Positions 40,129 to 49,088 of a DNA stretch of 64,000 nucleotides are shown here, piece by piece; positions within the stretch are counted from its first letter, which is position 1; every line of letters begins with the position of its first letter. Position numbers and translations under genes: made by a program. A model generated the notes under the pieces. That model saw only the letters and a list, made by a program, of their open reading frames with translations. It had not been told where the DNA came from and searched no databases. The stretch lies in contig NZ_JACHIW010000001.1 in the NCBI RefSeq assembly GCF_014203395.1, positions 5,687,501-5,751,500 of the forward strand, read 5' to 3'. The stretch is from Saccharopolyspora phatthalungensis. Lineage in GTDB: Bacteria > Actinomycetota > Actinomycetes > Mycobacteriales > Pseudonocardiaceae.

Positions 40129-41331
40129 TTACGTGGTGGGCGAGCTGGTCGATGCGGCGCCGCTCGGCGGCGGTTCTGGGCTGGTCGGCGGCGGCGTCGA
40201 GCTCGGCAGTGGTTGCGGTTGCGACGACGGGGGCGAATCTGCCGGTGGTGGCGGTACGGATGGCGGCGCTGACGTGCCCGCAGGAGGATGCGGCGGGGAT
40301 GCGCCGGGTGGCGGTGGTGTGTTGGGTGGTGGTACCGCTCCTGGCTGTGGCTGTGGCTGTGGCTGTGGCTGTGGCTGTGGCTGTGGCTGTGGCTGTGGCT
40401 GTGGCGCGGGCGCGGGTGGGGGCGGTGGCGCGGGCGGGGCCGGCGGAGCCCCTGCGGCCGGCATCGGTGCGGCCGGTGGGAGTGGGCCGAGCGCGAACAC
40501 GGCCGGATCCCCTGGGACCGAAGTGTCGTTCGGTGTCGGCATGACGCCGCGGGCATATGCGTCGGCCCAGGCGAGTACCGAGCGCACGTAGGACTCGGAG
40601 TGGTTGTAGCGGAACACCGCCGTCGCGAGTTGTGTCCGGTCGCGCAGGTCGCCGCCGCCGCTGCACAGGTATTGGCCGGCCGCCAGCGTCGCATCGAAGA
40701 CGTTGTGCGGATCGCTGATGCCATCGTCGTTGCCGTCCGCGGCGTGACTGCGCCAGGTGGACGGGATGAACTGCATCGGCCCGACCGCCCGGTCCCACAC
40801 GCTGTCGCCGTCCCATCGCCCGCCATCGGTGTCGGGGATGGCCGCTGTGCCGGGGCCGCCTGCCAACCGCGGGCCCAGGATCGGCGACAGCGTTCGGCCG
40901 TTCCCGTCTACCTGCCCCGACCTTGCGTGGTGCGACTCGATGCGCCCGATCCCGGCCAAGACCGGCCAGCGCAGGCCGCAACCCGGATCGGTGCGCGCCA
41001 GCGTCCGTTCGGCGCGCTGGTAGGCGGCCAGCACCGAGCCGGGGATCCCCAGGGGGCCCGTCGGCACCCGGTCGGCCGGTTCGGCGCGCGCGGACAGGTC
41101 CTGCTCGGTGCGCAGTTCTTCCAGGAACTCGGGGCTCAGCTGCTCGTCCCTCGGCAGTTCGCCGTCGGTGCCCACGCCGGGCGGGAGTTCCGGCGCGGCT
41201 TGCGCGGACCGGTCGGCGGGTTCGATCGGGGCGTCACCGTGCAGCGTCAGCACCGGTAAGAACGCGATCATCAGGCCGGTCGTGACGGCGGTGAAACGCT
41301 CGCCACGGGTGAACTGGCCGTCCGGGGCCAA
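40129..41331 (-). CDS. Secreted lytic murein transglycosylase with long Pro-rich tail
   Basis: 400 residues. There is an N-terminal hydrophobic export segment (VTTGLMIAFLPVLTLHG). The lytic transglycosylase domain holds the catalytic Glu132 in GIGRIESHH, followed by GPMQFIPSTWRSHAADGNDD, DATLAAGQYLCSGGGDL and AVFRYNHSESYV. A C-terminal tail of about 140 residues is almost entirely Pro/Gln/Ser/Thr and includes an uninterrupted Pro-Gln run encoded by a hexanucleotide repeat. It cleaves peptidoglycan glycan strands, and the tail may span the wall. TTG is the only start after an in-frame stop and has GGAGGT 8 nt upstream. Confidence 0.85.
   Translation of the reverse strand: MAPDGQFTRGERFTAVTTGLMIAFLPVLTLHGDAPIEPADRSAQAAPELPPGVGTDGELPRDEQLSPEFLEELRTEQDLSARAEPADRVPTGPLGIPGSVLAAYQRAERTLARTDPGCGLRWPVLAGIGRIESHHARSGQVDGNGRTLSPILGPRLAGGPGTAAIPDTDGGRWDGDSVWDRAVGPMQFIPSTWRSHAADGNDDGISDPHNVFDATLAAGQYLCSGGGDLRDRTQLATAVFRYNHSESYVRSVLAWADAYARGVMPTPNDTSVPGDPAVFALGPLPPAAPMPAAGAPPAPPAPPPPPAPAPQPQPQPQPQPQPQPQPQPQPGAVPPPNTPPPPGASPPHPPAGTSAPPSVPPPPADSPPSSQPQPLPSSTPPPTSPEPPPSGAASTSSPTT
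40343..40402 (+). repeat. Hexanucleotide tandem repeat (GGCTGT)10
   Basis: Ten perfect copies of ggctgt lie inside the transglycosylase gene; on the coding strand they read Pro-Gln dipeptides. Slippage would change tail length by two residues per unit without a frameshift. Confidence 0.9.
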
Positions 41332-41614
41332 CTCGGGTCACCTCCATGCCGGTTCGGCCAACTCGGCGCTCGACTATTCCGGAATGTGACGGCGTTGTGA
41401 ACCACGAGCAGCGGTCCGAAGCGAGAACGCCAGGCGACCGGGAGGTTGCGGCCAACGGCTCGGCGCGGCGGCGACCGATCGGCTGAAAGTTGCCCATAGT
41501 TGCCGGAAAACCGTGCATCCGGAGCGCGATGCTGTTTGGCTGACGATCTTGACAGAAGTTGCCGGGGGCGCGTTCAACGCCGGTTCGGCAGGGGTGGCTT
41601 CCAGGAGGTGCGTG

Positions 41615-44600
41615 GTGGATCTTTCGCGGCGAGCGCTCTTCCGGCACGGCGGTCGCGCGGCGGCCGGGGTCGGTTCCGCCTTGCTGTTGAGCCAGTTGGC
41701 CGGTGAATCCGTCGCTTCCGCGGCTCCGGACGCGGTCGGGGCCAAGCGCATCACGCTCCGCGAGATGACCAACGCCGCCACGGCGGTGTCGCCGGATGGG
41801 CGCACCATCGTGTTAGACCTGCTGAACATGCTGTGGGTGGTGCCGGTGGCCGGTGGCGCGGCGGTAGGGCTCACCAACGTGATGCAGGAGGCCAGCGAGC
41901 CCGACATCGCCCCGGACGGGCGGCGTATCGTGTGTCAGTCCTATGAGGACGGACAGTTTCGCCTGGTGCTGCTGAACATCGACGGGTCCGGGTGGAGCGT
42001 GCTCACCGGTGGCCCCGGCGACCACCGCGAGCCCCGGTTCTCCCCGGACGGCACCCGGATCGCCTTCTCGGGCGAGACCGGCAGCCGCTACGCCATCCGG
42101 GTGCTGGACCTGGCCACCGGCGAGATCGCCGACTGGACCAGCGGTGCGCGGCAGGAGGCGCACCCCGTCTGGTCGCCGGACGGCTCGATGATCGCCTTCA
42201 CCAGCGGCGAGGACAACGCTCCGCAGGCGATCGAAGCGGTCGACGCCGCCGGAACCCGGCGCACCCTGGTCGAGGTTTCCGACGGGCACCTCGCCGGACC
42301 AGCCTTCGCGCCCGACGGTTCGCTGAGCTACGTGCACCTCACCGTGAAGGAGACGGCCCTGGTCGTCGGTGACCGCACGGTTTCGCAGCCGGGAGAGGAC
42401 GTGTTCCCGTTCGCGCCACGTTGGATCTCGCGGGATGAGCTGCTCTACACGGCCGACGGTCGCATCCGGCGCCGCGATCTGCGCACCGGCGCCGCGCGTG
42501 ACGTGCCCTTCACCGCTGAGGTCTCGGTGCGTCCGGTGGCCGAGCGGCCAAGCGTACGAGACTTCCACGCGACAACGCCGAGGCCGGTCAAGGGGCTGGT
42601 TGGCCCCGCGCTGTCGCCCGACGGCCGCCAAATCGCCTGCCGTGCGTTGGGCGACATCTGGCTGCTGCGGCCGGATCGGGAGCCGGAACGCGCCATCGCG
42701 GACGGCAACTTCAACGGAGACCCGGCCTGGTCGCCGGACGGCCGGACGTTGGTGTACGCCAGCGACCGGGCCGGGCAGCTCGACCTCTGGCTGCACGATC
42801 TCGCGACCGGCGAGCAGCGGCAGCTCACCAATCTCGACGGCGACGAGAGCGCGCCCGCGTTCAGCCCGGATGGGACAACCGTCGCGTTCCGGTCCGGCGA
42901 TTCGGTGTGCACCGTGGCGATCGAGACCGGCGAGGTGCGCAAGGTCATCGGCCCGCTCAACGCGCCCGGTAGGCCGAGCTTCAGCGCGGACGGGACCAAG
43001 TTGAGCCTGGCGGGCTTCATGCCGGCCACGGCGCGCTACCGGGAAGGTGCCAACCACGTGCTGACCGTGGATATCGCCACCGGCGCGGCTAGCTACACGC
43101 CGCCGGTCCCGGGCAAGTCGCTGGCCAACCGGCTCGATGCGGGCCCGGTGTACTCGCCGGACGGCCGCGGCATGGCCTTCGTGGTCTCGGGAACGGTCTG
43201 GGTGTCCGATGTGGACGAGGAGGGAAGACCGACCGGCACGCCCCGGCAGATCAGTGACGAGACCGGCGACTGCCCCAGCTGGAGCGGTGACTCCGGCACC
43301 CTGCTCTACCTCGCCAACGGCCGACTGCGGCTGGCCGACGTGTGCAGCGGCGCCGTGCGGACCATGCCGACCGAGCTGAGCTGGCGGCCGTCGAAGCCGG
43401 ACGGGCACCGGGTGATCCGGGCCGGTGCGCTCTGGGATGGGCAACGCCGGGAACTGCGCCGCGATGTCGAGATCTTGGTGCAGGGAAACCGAATCGCGGC
43501 GGTCGGTCGTGGTGTGGCGATCCCGGGAGGAGCGGAAGTCATCGACGCCGGTGATCTGACGGTGCTACCGGGCATGATCGCCACCCACGAGCACCTGCCG
43601 TGGGAGAACAGCAGCCGGGTTCCTCGCCTGTGGCTGTCCTTCGGCATCACCTCCGTGCGCTCGCCCGGGGGCGGGCACTACGCCTCGGTGGAGGCCAAGG
43701 AGGCGCAGGAGTCGGGCAACCGGTTGGGGCCCCGGGTGTTCTGCGCCGGTGAGCTCATCGACGGAAGCCGGGTGTACTACAACAGCAACCGGGCGATCAC
43801 CGACCCCGGCGAACTGCGACGCGAGCTGGAGCGGGTGGGCGAACTCGGCCACGATATGGTCAAGACCTACGTCAGAATGCCGTATTCCATGCAGCGGGAG
43901 GCGATCGAGCAGGCGCACGCCAGCGGTGTTCCGGTCAGCTCGCATTACCTGTTCGGCCCGGCGGCGTTGGGTGCGGACGCGGTCGAGCACCACGGCGGCA
44001 CCAGCCGCTACGGCCACCAGCAGAAGGAAACCCACCTCGGCAATGCCTACGCCGACGTCGTCGATCCGGTGGCGCGGTCGGGCATGACGTTCACGCCGAC
44101 CCTCGGCCTGCACCCTGCCGCCGCGCCCGCGCTGTACCACTACGCTGAGTGGGCGCTAGACGATCCGCGGCTGAAGGCGCTGCTCCCGGCGACGATGTTC
44201 GAGAAGTTTCGCGCTCGTGTCGAGGAGGCGGTGGGCGGCAATCCCGAGTCGGCGTTGGCGTTCAATGCCCGGCAGGCGGCGACCGTGCGGCGGATGATCG
44301 ACGCCGGCGCGCACGTCGGCATCGGTACCGATTCACCGCTGGTGTCGCACGGGATCTACTACCACCTGAACATGGACTCGCTGGCGCGCAACGGAATCAG
44401 TGCGTACGACGTGCTGCGCGCCGCGACGGTGGGCGGAGCGCGGCTGATCGGGATGAGCGAGCACCTCGGCACGGTGGCACCGGGCAAGCTGGCTGATCTC
44501 GTCTTCGTGCAGGGCGATCCGCTCGAAGACGTGAACGCGGCCGCGCAGGTCCGGCAGGTGATGCTCAACGGCGTGTTGCATACCGTCGAAGACCTGATCG

Positions 44601-44716
44601 GTGCACCGGCCGTGAGCCCCGCCGCAGCCCCGGTGCACGCCTTCCGGAACACGCCGAAGCAGGCCGGTTTCTGGTGGCACCGGGACGACTACCTCACCGG
44701 CCACACCTGCTGCTGA
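41615..44716 (+). CDS. Tat-exported amidohydrolase with N-terminal TolB-type beta-propeller
   Basis: 1033 residues. A twin-arginine signal begins the protein ([20 protein letters not shown]). It is followed by PD40/WD40-like blades with repeated SPDGRxIxF motifs (AVSPDGRTIVLDLLNML, FSPDGTRIAFSGETGSRYAI, WSPDGRTLVYASDRAGQLDL and others) over residues about 50-600. An amidohydrolase domain runs from about 605 to the end. Metal ligands are His658 and His660 (THEH), with a Lys in MVKTYVRMPY, His in SSHYLFG and VEHHGG, and Asp in GIGTDSPLVSHG. The pattern resembles imidazolonepropionase-like exported hydrolases of unknown substrate. GTG start 6 nt after AGGAGG. It ends TGHTCC, an odd double-Cys tail. 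Confidence 0.85.
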   Translation: MDLSRRALFRHGGRAAAGVGSALLLSQLAGESVASAAPDAVGAKRITLREMTNAATAVSPDGRTIVLDLLNMLWVVPVAGGAAVGLTNVMQEASEPDIAPDGRRIVCQSYEDGQFRLVLLNIDGSGWSVLTGGPGDHREPRFSPDGTRIAFSGETGSRYAIRVLDLATGEIADWTSGARQEAHPVWSPDGSMIAFTSGEDNAPQAIEAVDAAGTRRTLVEVSDGHLAGPAFAPDGSLSYVHLTVKETALVVGDRTVSQPGEDVFPFAPRWISRDELLYTADGRIRRRDLRTGAARDVPFTAEVSVRPVAERPSVRDFHATTPRPVKGLVGPALSPDGRQIACRALGDIWLLRPDREPERAIADGNFNGDPAWSPDGRTLVYASDRAGQLDLWLHDLATGEQRQLTNLDGDESAPAFSPDGTTVAFRSGDSVCTVAIETGEVRKVIGPLNAPGRPSFSADGTKLSLAGFMPATARYREGANHVLTVDIATGAASYTPPVPGKSLANRLDAGPVYSPDGRGMAFVVSGTVWVSDVDEEGRPTGTPRQISDETGDCPSWSGDSGTLLYLANGRLRLADVCSGAVRTMPTELSWRPSKPDGHRVIRAGALWDGQRRELRRDVEILVQGNRIAAVGRGVAIPGGAEVIDAGDLTVLPGMIATHEHLPWENSSRVPRLWLSFGITSVRSPGGGHYASVEAKEAQESGNRLGPRVFCAGELIDGSRVYYNSNRAITDPGELRRELERVGELGHDMVKTYVRMPYSMQREAIEQAHASGVPVSSHYLFGPAALGADAVEHHGGTSRYGHQQKETHLGNAYADVVDPVARSGMTFTPTLGLHPAAAPALYHYAEWALDDPRLKALLPATMFEKFRARVEEAVGGNPESALAFNARQAATVRRMIDAGAHVGIGTDSPLVSHGIYYHLNMDSLARNGISAYDVLRAATVGGARLIGMSEHLGTVAPGKLADLVFVQGDPLEDVNAAAQVRQVMLNGVLHTVEDLIGAPAVSPAAAPVHAFRNTPKQAGFWWHRDDYLTGHTCC

Positions 44717-44729
44717 TCCCGATCCTGTC

Positions 44730-44769
44730 GACTTCAAAGAAAAATCCCGTGCTGATTTCCATTGAAACC
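44730..44769. repeat. Twin-palindrome element upstream of the copper-storage-like gene
   Basis: Two degenerate units, GACTTCAAAGAAAAATC and GATTTCCATTGAAACC, lie 7 nt apart after the amidohydrolase stop. Confidence 0.65.
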
Positions 44770-44869
44770 GTCCACCCCGGGCCCGGCCGAGGTGCGATCT
44801 TGCGTGGCCAGGGGTACCCAGGACTTCTCAGAGGTGCTGCCCGCAGCGAAGATCGTTGGAGGTTCGCAA

Positions 44870-45253
44870 ATGACACGTCAGATGAGTACCGAGATGCAGC
44901 AATGCATTGAAATGTGCAATAAGTGCCACGACATGTGCGAGCAGATGTTGTCCCGCTGCATGGAGACGCGCAGTGAGCAAGCCATGCAAATGAGCATGAT
45001 GATGATGTCCTGCGCGGACATGTGTCGCATGTGCGCGGACATGATGATGCGCTGTTCGAGCATGACGAAAGCCGGCGCGGACATGGTGCAGATGTGCGTG
45101 CGAATGTGCGGGATGTGTGCGGACATGTGCGAGATGACCGCCGAGATGTGCAGGCGGATGGAAACCCGCGAGATGACCGAGTTGGCGGACATGATGACGC
45201 GGTGCGCGAGCATGTGCCGCCAGATGACGCCGCAGGCGATGCAGCCCGCGTGA
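44870..45253 (+). CDS. Cys/Met-rich four-helix-bundle copper-storage-like protein (Csp/DUF326)
   Basis: 127 residues, of which I count 16 Cys and 33 Met. Cys occurs in regular CxxxC/CxxC spacing along four helices (CIEMCNKCHDMCEQMLSRC; CADMCRMCADMMMRC; CVRMCGMCADMCEMTAEMC; CASMCRQM). This is the DUF326/Csp arrangement, in which Cys side chains line the core of a four-helix bundle and bind many Cu(I) ions. There is no signal peptide, so it is probably cytosolic like Csp3. ATG with TTGGAGG 6-7 nt upstream. No copper regulator or ATPase lies next to it. Confidence 0.85.
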   Translation: MTRQMSTEMQQCIEMCNKCHDMCEQMLSRCMETRSEQAMQMSMMMMSCADMCRMCADMMMRCSSMTKAGADMVQMCVRMCGMCADMCEMTAEMCRRMETREMTELADMMTRCASMCRQMTPQAMQPA

Positions 45254-45748
45254 CCGGAGCAGGCCACGTCGGCTGTCTCGCGGCCTGCCGGGGCGGTCGA
45301 CGTGGCGCTCTCGTCGATTGGCATCAGCGCCGCCTGCTGCCGTTGGCCGAGTCGTTGGTCGGCGATTCGCGAAGTTAGGCGGGTGGATCATGTTCTCGAT
45401 GGGCAACCGCCGGCCGGCACCGGGTGCGGCCCGCCGGTGCGCAGGCCCGGTGAGAGGCACTGGGGGGCCGGGTGCGGTAGCGGTCGCCTGATCCGCGTCA
45501 CCGGGTGCCGTGGCTCCGGGACTTGCTTCAGGCAACCGCCCCGTTGTCGTGGGCAGCGCGGACGGGCGATGGTGCGAATCCGCTCGGTCAGGGGGTAGGG
45601 CCCTGCCACGCTGCATGAATACCTTCGTCGCGGCGGCATTGTCGCCGTGACGGCCGACGCGGGGCGTCAGTGCGCACTGCCCAAATCGGTTAGGTGCGGT
45701 ATTACTCGGCTGTATCTCGCTGCACCACCAGCCGGGAAAGGACGGCGC
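45254..45748. other. Intergenic region, nothing recognised
   Basis: About 495 nt between the copper-storage-like gene and a small hypothetical gene. GC-rich, with scattered short inverted repeats but none stable enough to call, and no coding frame with a ribosome site. Confidence 0.45.
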
Positions 45749-46042
45749 ATGAGCGTGGCTGATATGTCCTTCGAGCGGTATCCAGAGTCGGGCGTGGTGC
45801 GCGTGCGCGAGCTCATGCGGCGCTGCGCTGCCACGCACGATCCCGCCGAGCGGGCAGCCCTGTTGGAGCGCATGGCCGACGAGCTCGACCGCGCAGCCGA
45901 CGAGGCGCATCGGGAACCGGCCCTGGTCCTGCGCGGGCAAGCCGGGATGGTGCGGTTCTTCGCCGACCTGCAACGGCGTGACCGTGCCCGACACGCCATC
46001 GAACCCACCACCGCCACCGACCGGCGCGGGCCACGACGGTAA
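45749..46042 (+). CDS. Small helical hypothetical protein
   Basis: 97 residues, MSVADMSFERYPESGVVRVR onward, mostly helical and charged (ELMRRCAATHDPAERAALLE; RMADELDRAADEAHRE). No known domain is recognised. GGAAAGGA lies 6 nt before the ATG, which favours a real gene. Isolated by about 500 nt upstream and 290 nt downstream. A coding shadow cannot be excluded because the opposite strand also has an open frame. Confidence 0.5.
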   Translation: MSVADMSFERYPESGVVRVRELMRRCAATHDPAERAALLERMADELDRAADEAHREPALVLRGQAGMVRFFADLQRRDRARHAIEPTTATDRRGPRR

Positions 46043-46333
46043 GTGCCGACCGCCGCGATCTGGTTGTTGGTCGCGGCGTCAAGTCCGAGCAGGCGTTGCC
46101 GGATTTCCTCGGCAGGCGGTGCGCGGCGGGTGGGCTGCCCACCGGCCGGATTCGGACAGCGGCATCGGCGGCGATCGCCACCACGTGCGGGTAGATCGTC
46201 CCGGATCGCCCGGCCGTCCGGGATGTGTCGATTGCCGTCACGACCACGACCGCGCCGTCCGCTGCGATTTCCAGGGCGGCTGCTGTCGGCCCGGATGGGG
46301 TCCGCCAGCTGGCGGCGAACACATCCCGAGGGC

Positions 46334-47035
46334 TCAGCTTAGCGCGCCGGCCGCCCCGTTCAGGCCGTCCTCGACGTGGCCGGAGTCGTTGAAGCGGCGG
46401 ACGATCCAGCCATCCTCGGCGGTGACCACGATCTGCGAGATCGAGCCGTTGTTCGCGCCCAGGAAGGCCAGCGGGCGGGACCCGGTGGCCAGTGCGATCA
46501 CCTGGCCGATGATGCCGCCGTGGGTGAACACCGCGATGCGCTGGTCCGGGTGTGCGGCGGCGAGACGTTGGATGGCCCCGCGCACCCGAGCGGTCAGCGA
46601 CTCGGTGGATTCCGCGCCCGGGATGACGTCCCAGCGCTGTTCGGCGTACATTTTCTGGATCAGCGGGTCGTTTTGCGCCACCTTCTGCCGGAACAGCCCG
46701 CCCTCCCAGTCGCCCAGGTGCACCTCCCGCAGGTCGGGCTCGACCCGCGGGACCAGGCCGAGGCGGTCGGCTAACGGCGCGGCGGTCTGCACGGTCCGCT
46801 GCAGCTTGGTCACGTAGATCGCGTCCAGGGGTTCGTCGGCGAGCCGTTCGGCGATCCGCTCGGCGTGTTCCCGGCCGACCGGGGCCAACTCCGGGTCGCC
46901 CTGCCCGTCGACCAGCCGGAAGGGCCGGTCGGGGCGGGCCGGCGCCGATTCGCCGTGCCGGATCAGCAGAACATCGGTGGATCCGGCCGGGGCCGTAAAC
47001 CGCGCCTGCCGATACTCCACTTCGGACATGCTCAC
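46334..47035 (-). CDS. Histidine phosphatase family protein (phosphoglycerate-mutase-like)
   Basis: 233 residues. The catalytic RHG motif is in VLLIRHGESAPARP, the second His in FTHGGIIGQVIAL, and YVTKLQRTVQTAAPLADRLG and EVHLGDWEGG complete the branch-1 pattern. It removes phosphate from small molecules or proteins; no specific substrate is indicated. Starts are GTG (given) or the ATG 6 nt downstream. It lies downstream of a TetR gene on the same strand, separated by about 390 nt and a twin palindrome. Confidence 0.85.
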   Translation of the reverse strand: MSMSEVEYRQARFTAPAGSTDVLLIRHGESAPARPDRPFRLVDGQGDPELAPVGREHAERIAERLADEPLDAIYVTKLQRTVQTAAPLADRLGLVPRVEPDLREVHLGDWEGGLFRQKVAQNDPLIQKMYAEQRWDVIPGAESTESLTARVRGAIQRLAAAHPDQRIAVFTHGGIIGQVIALATGSRPLAFLGANNGSISQIVVTAEDGWIVRRFNDSGHVEDGLNGAAGALS

Positions 47036-47425
47036 TCGCTTTCTCTGCCCAGCAGCCGGAAGCGGGCCGGATCGGGCTGCTTCGTGCGTTTCCAGATTCC
47101 ATCAGGGAGAACGGCGAGTTCGCCGCCATCCGTCCGTACTCGCCCGCGTACCAACTGTGTCGGACGGTGCCGGTCATCGCGCGCCGCCGCCGCCGGGCGT
47201 TTCGCTGAACTTTTCCACTTCGCCGGACCCTTTTCAAGCGCCGAATCGATGCTTGGGAGGTGGAGTTGCCGGATGCTGACTTCACGGGAAACAGGAGCAC
47301 AATGGACAGTGACATGGTTCTGTCGTTTAACGGCGTTAAGGACCTTGATTTCAAGGGAAATCAGTATCGTTTTCCAGTGAAATCGCCCGGCCGGACCGTT
47401 GCGGGAGGCCCGGTTGCGGGCAAGG
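47036..47425. other. Intergenic region with twin palindrome
   Basis: Between the phosphatase start and the TetR stop. Apart from the twin palindrome at 47347 I see no gene. The phosphatase promoter must be here. Confidence 0.5.
47347..47387. repeat. Twin-palindrome element downstream of TetR gene
   Basis: Unit 1 GATTTCAAGGGAAATC and unit 2 GTTTTCCAGTGAAATC, the second followed by GCC, are separated by 6 nt. It is one of the best-preserved double copies. Confidence 0.8.
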
Positions 47426-48049
47426 TCAGGGCCGGTGGCCGACGATGCGTTCGGCGATGGCGACGTAGCGATCCGCCAGTTCGGTCGGCCCTACGTCGCC
47501 GTCCGGGTCGTACCACTGCGGGATCGCGTTGCAGGCGGCCTGGATCGCGCGGCGGGCCTCGGTGGGGTGCTCGCAGTGGAAGTCACCGCGCCGCACGCCT
47601 TCGTCAATGATGTCCTGGAAGAGCCGCGTCGCCGACTCGCGCAGGGCCGCGAGCCGGCGCGCATGCTCGGTCTCCAGGTTGCGGATCTCCCGCGCCGCGA
47701 TGGCGCTTTCCACCCGTCGCCGCACCCGGTAGTCCACGGTTGCGCGCACGATCGCGCGCAGCCGCTCGGCCGGATCATCGCCGCAGCCGCGCAGCGCCGC
47801 GTCGCAGGCCTGCACGTAGTCGTTGACGCTGTCCTCCATCAGCCCCGCGAAAAGTTCCTGCTTGCTGGCATGCCAGTAGTACAGCGCGGACAGGCTCAAC
47901 CCGGCCCGCTTGGCGATGTCCCGGATGGACGCGCCGTGGTATCCGCGCTCGGCGAAGATCTCGCGCGCCGCAACGGAGAGCGCGTCGCCGCCCTGGCCGC
48001 GCGGAATGGCGGAGCCGTTGTGGGACGAGGATTCGGATGCCGTCGTCAC
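47426..48049 (-). CDS. TetR-family transcriptional regulator
   Basis: 207 residues. The N-terminal HTH is AREIFAERGYHGASIRDIAK then RAGLSLSALYYWHASKQELF, a textbook TetR domain. The C-terminal ligand domain is helical (DPAERLRAIVRATVDYRVRR; AIQAACNAIPQWYDPDGDVG), as in TetR/KstR2-like proteins controlling lipid or CoA-linked catabolism. The GTG start (MTTASESS) is preferred over a longer frame that runs back to the GntR gene. It follows a GntR gene 61 nt upstream on the same strand, so the two may be co-transcribed. Confidence 0.83.
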   Translation of the reverse strand: MTTASESSSHNGSAIPRGQGGDALSVAAREIFAERGYHGASIRDIAKRAGLSLSALYYWHASKQELFAGLMEDSVNDYVQACDAALRGCGDDPAERLRAIVRATVDYRVRRRVESAIAAREIRNLETEHARRLAALRESATRLFQDIIDEGVRRGDFHCEHPTEARRAIQAACNAIPQWYDPDGDVGPTELADRYVAIAERIVGHRP

Positions 48050-48110
48050 GCCACCAGAATAAGGGTTACGACCCCTGATCGGGCATGGTGCTGGGTACCC
48101 CGGGTGGCGA

Positions 48111-48767
48111 TCACTGATGTCCACAATGGACGCTCACGGGCGGTGTCGGGGACAACTGCACGGGGGCGGCGTCGCGGTGCGTATCCATGATCGTCACCAG
48201 TCTTTCGGTCTGCCCCCGCCGCAGCGCGTTGATCAGCTGGCGGTGCTCGCGGACGCTCCGGCGGCGGGCCGACTCGTCGTACAGGTAGACCGAGCGGTAC
48301 GCCTCCGTCATCTTCCAGATGCGTTCGATCTCGTCGACGATCAGGTGCAGGCCCGAACTGCGGAAGATGACGAAGTGGAAATCGTGGTTGAGCTCGGCGA
48401 TCCGCAGGACGTCAACCGCCTCCGCCGCCTCCGCCATGCGCTCGTTGAGCTCGGTCAGCTCGATGATCTGGGCCGTGCCCAGGCGCGGCAGCTCCCGCAG
48501 CACGATCGCCTCCAGTGCCCCGCACATCAGGTAGGCCTGGCGCAGTTCCTCCGACGACAGGCGGGCCACCGTGTAGCCCACGTTCGGCTGGTGGCGCAAG
48601 ACGCCCTCTGCTTCAAGGGCCTTCAGCGCTTCGCGCACCGGCACCCGGCTCATTCCTAAGCGTTCGGCGAGCGCCTCCTGCCGCAGCGGTTGACCCGGCA
48701 GCAGTTCCTGACTGCGCAGCATCTGCCGGATCTGCTCGACGGCGCGGCCCACCGAAGTCTCCGCCAT
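48111..48767 (-). CDS. GntR-family (FCD) transcriptional regulator
   Basis: 218 residues with winged helix (AVEQIRQMLRSQELLPGQPL, RQEALAERLGMSRVPVREAL, KALEAEGVLRHQPNVGYTV) and an FCD domain (LMCGALEAIVLRELPRLG, NHDFHFVIFRSSG, REHRQLINALRRGQTERLV). The conserved His/Asp pattern for a metal or carboxylate ligand is present. The target is unknown; no catabolic operon is adjacent. ATG start. It is upstream of the TetR gene and divergent from the diguanylate cyclase. Confidence 0.83.
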   Translation of the reverse strand: MAETSVGRAVEQIRQMLRSQELLPGQPLRQEALAERLGMSRVPVREALKALEAEGVLRHQPNVGYTVARLSSEELRQAYLMCGALEAIVLRELPRLGTAQIIELTELNERMAEAAEAVDVLRIAELNHDFHFVIFRSSGLHLIVDEIERIWKMTEAYRSVYLYDESARRRSVREHRQLINALRRGQTERLVTIMDTHRDAAPVQLSPTPPVSVHCGHQ

Positions 48768-49088
48768 TGCCTCACCTCACGCTCCGCTCAACAGATGTTG
48801 GCGAGAGTAACGCACCGTATTTGTCCGACTTCGAGCTGTTCAACTCGCGGTTGCTGCCCGCGCAGGTCGCCTGCGCCGACGACGACATGTTCGCCGACCC
48901 CGACCAGGCAGCGGAATCGGTACAAACGGCACGAAATCCGCGAGTTCGGGTTAGCGGCACGACGACCTCAAGGCGTCTCCGGCGGTGCCGGACCAACTGC
49001 CGGTGATGAACCGCAGCGACGCCTGACGAGCGCGGACCGTCACCGCACCGCTGCGTCTTGCTGCCCGGCCCGCTATGGTTCGGTTCTC
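48768..49088. other. Divergent intergenic region with a possible coding relic
   Basis: Between divergent GntR and GGDEF genes. One frame reads YLSDFELFNSRLLPAQ then VACADDDMFADPDQAAESVQ, which looks coding-like and faintly recalls a WhiB N-terminus, but it lacks a start, ribosome site and the Cys set. I call no gene. Confidence 0.4.

Noticed and set aside
40343..40402. CRISPR-like or phase-variable frameshift repeat
   Set aside because: The unit is 6 nt with no spacers, and changes keep the frame, so it is a coding microsatellite and not an array or on/off switch.
48826..48960. WhiB-like coding relic between GntR and GGDEF genes
   Set aside because: Only one Cys, no start codon or ribosome site, and similarity is impressionistic.
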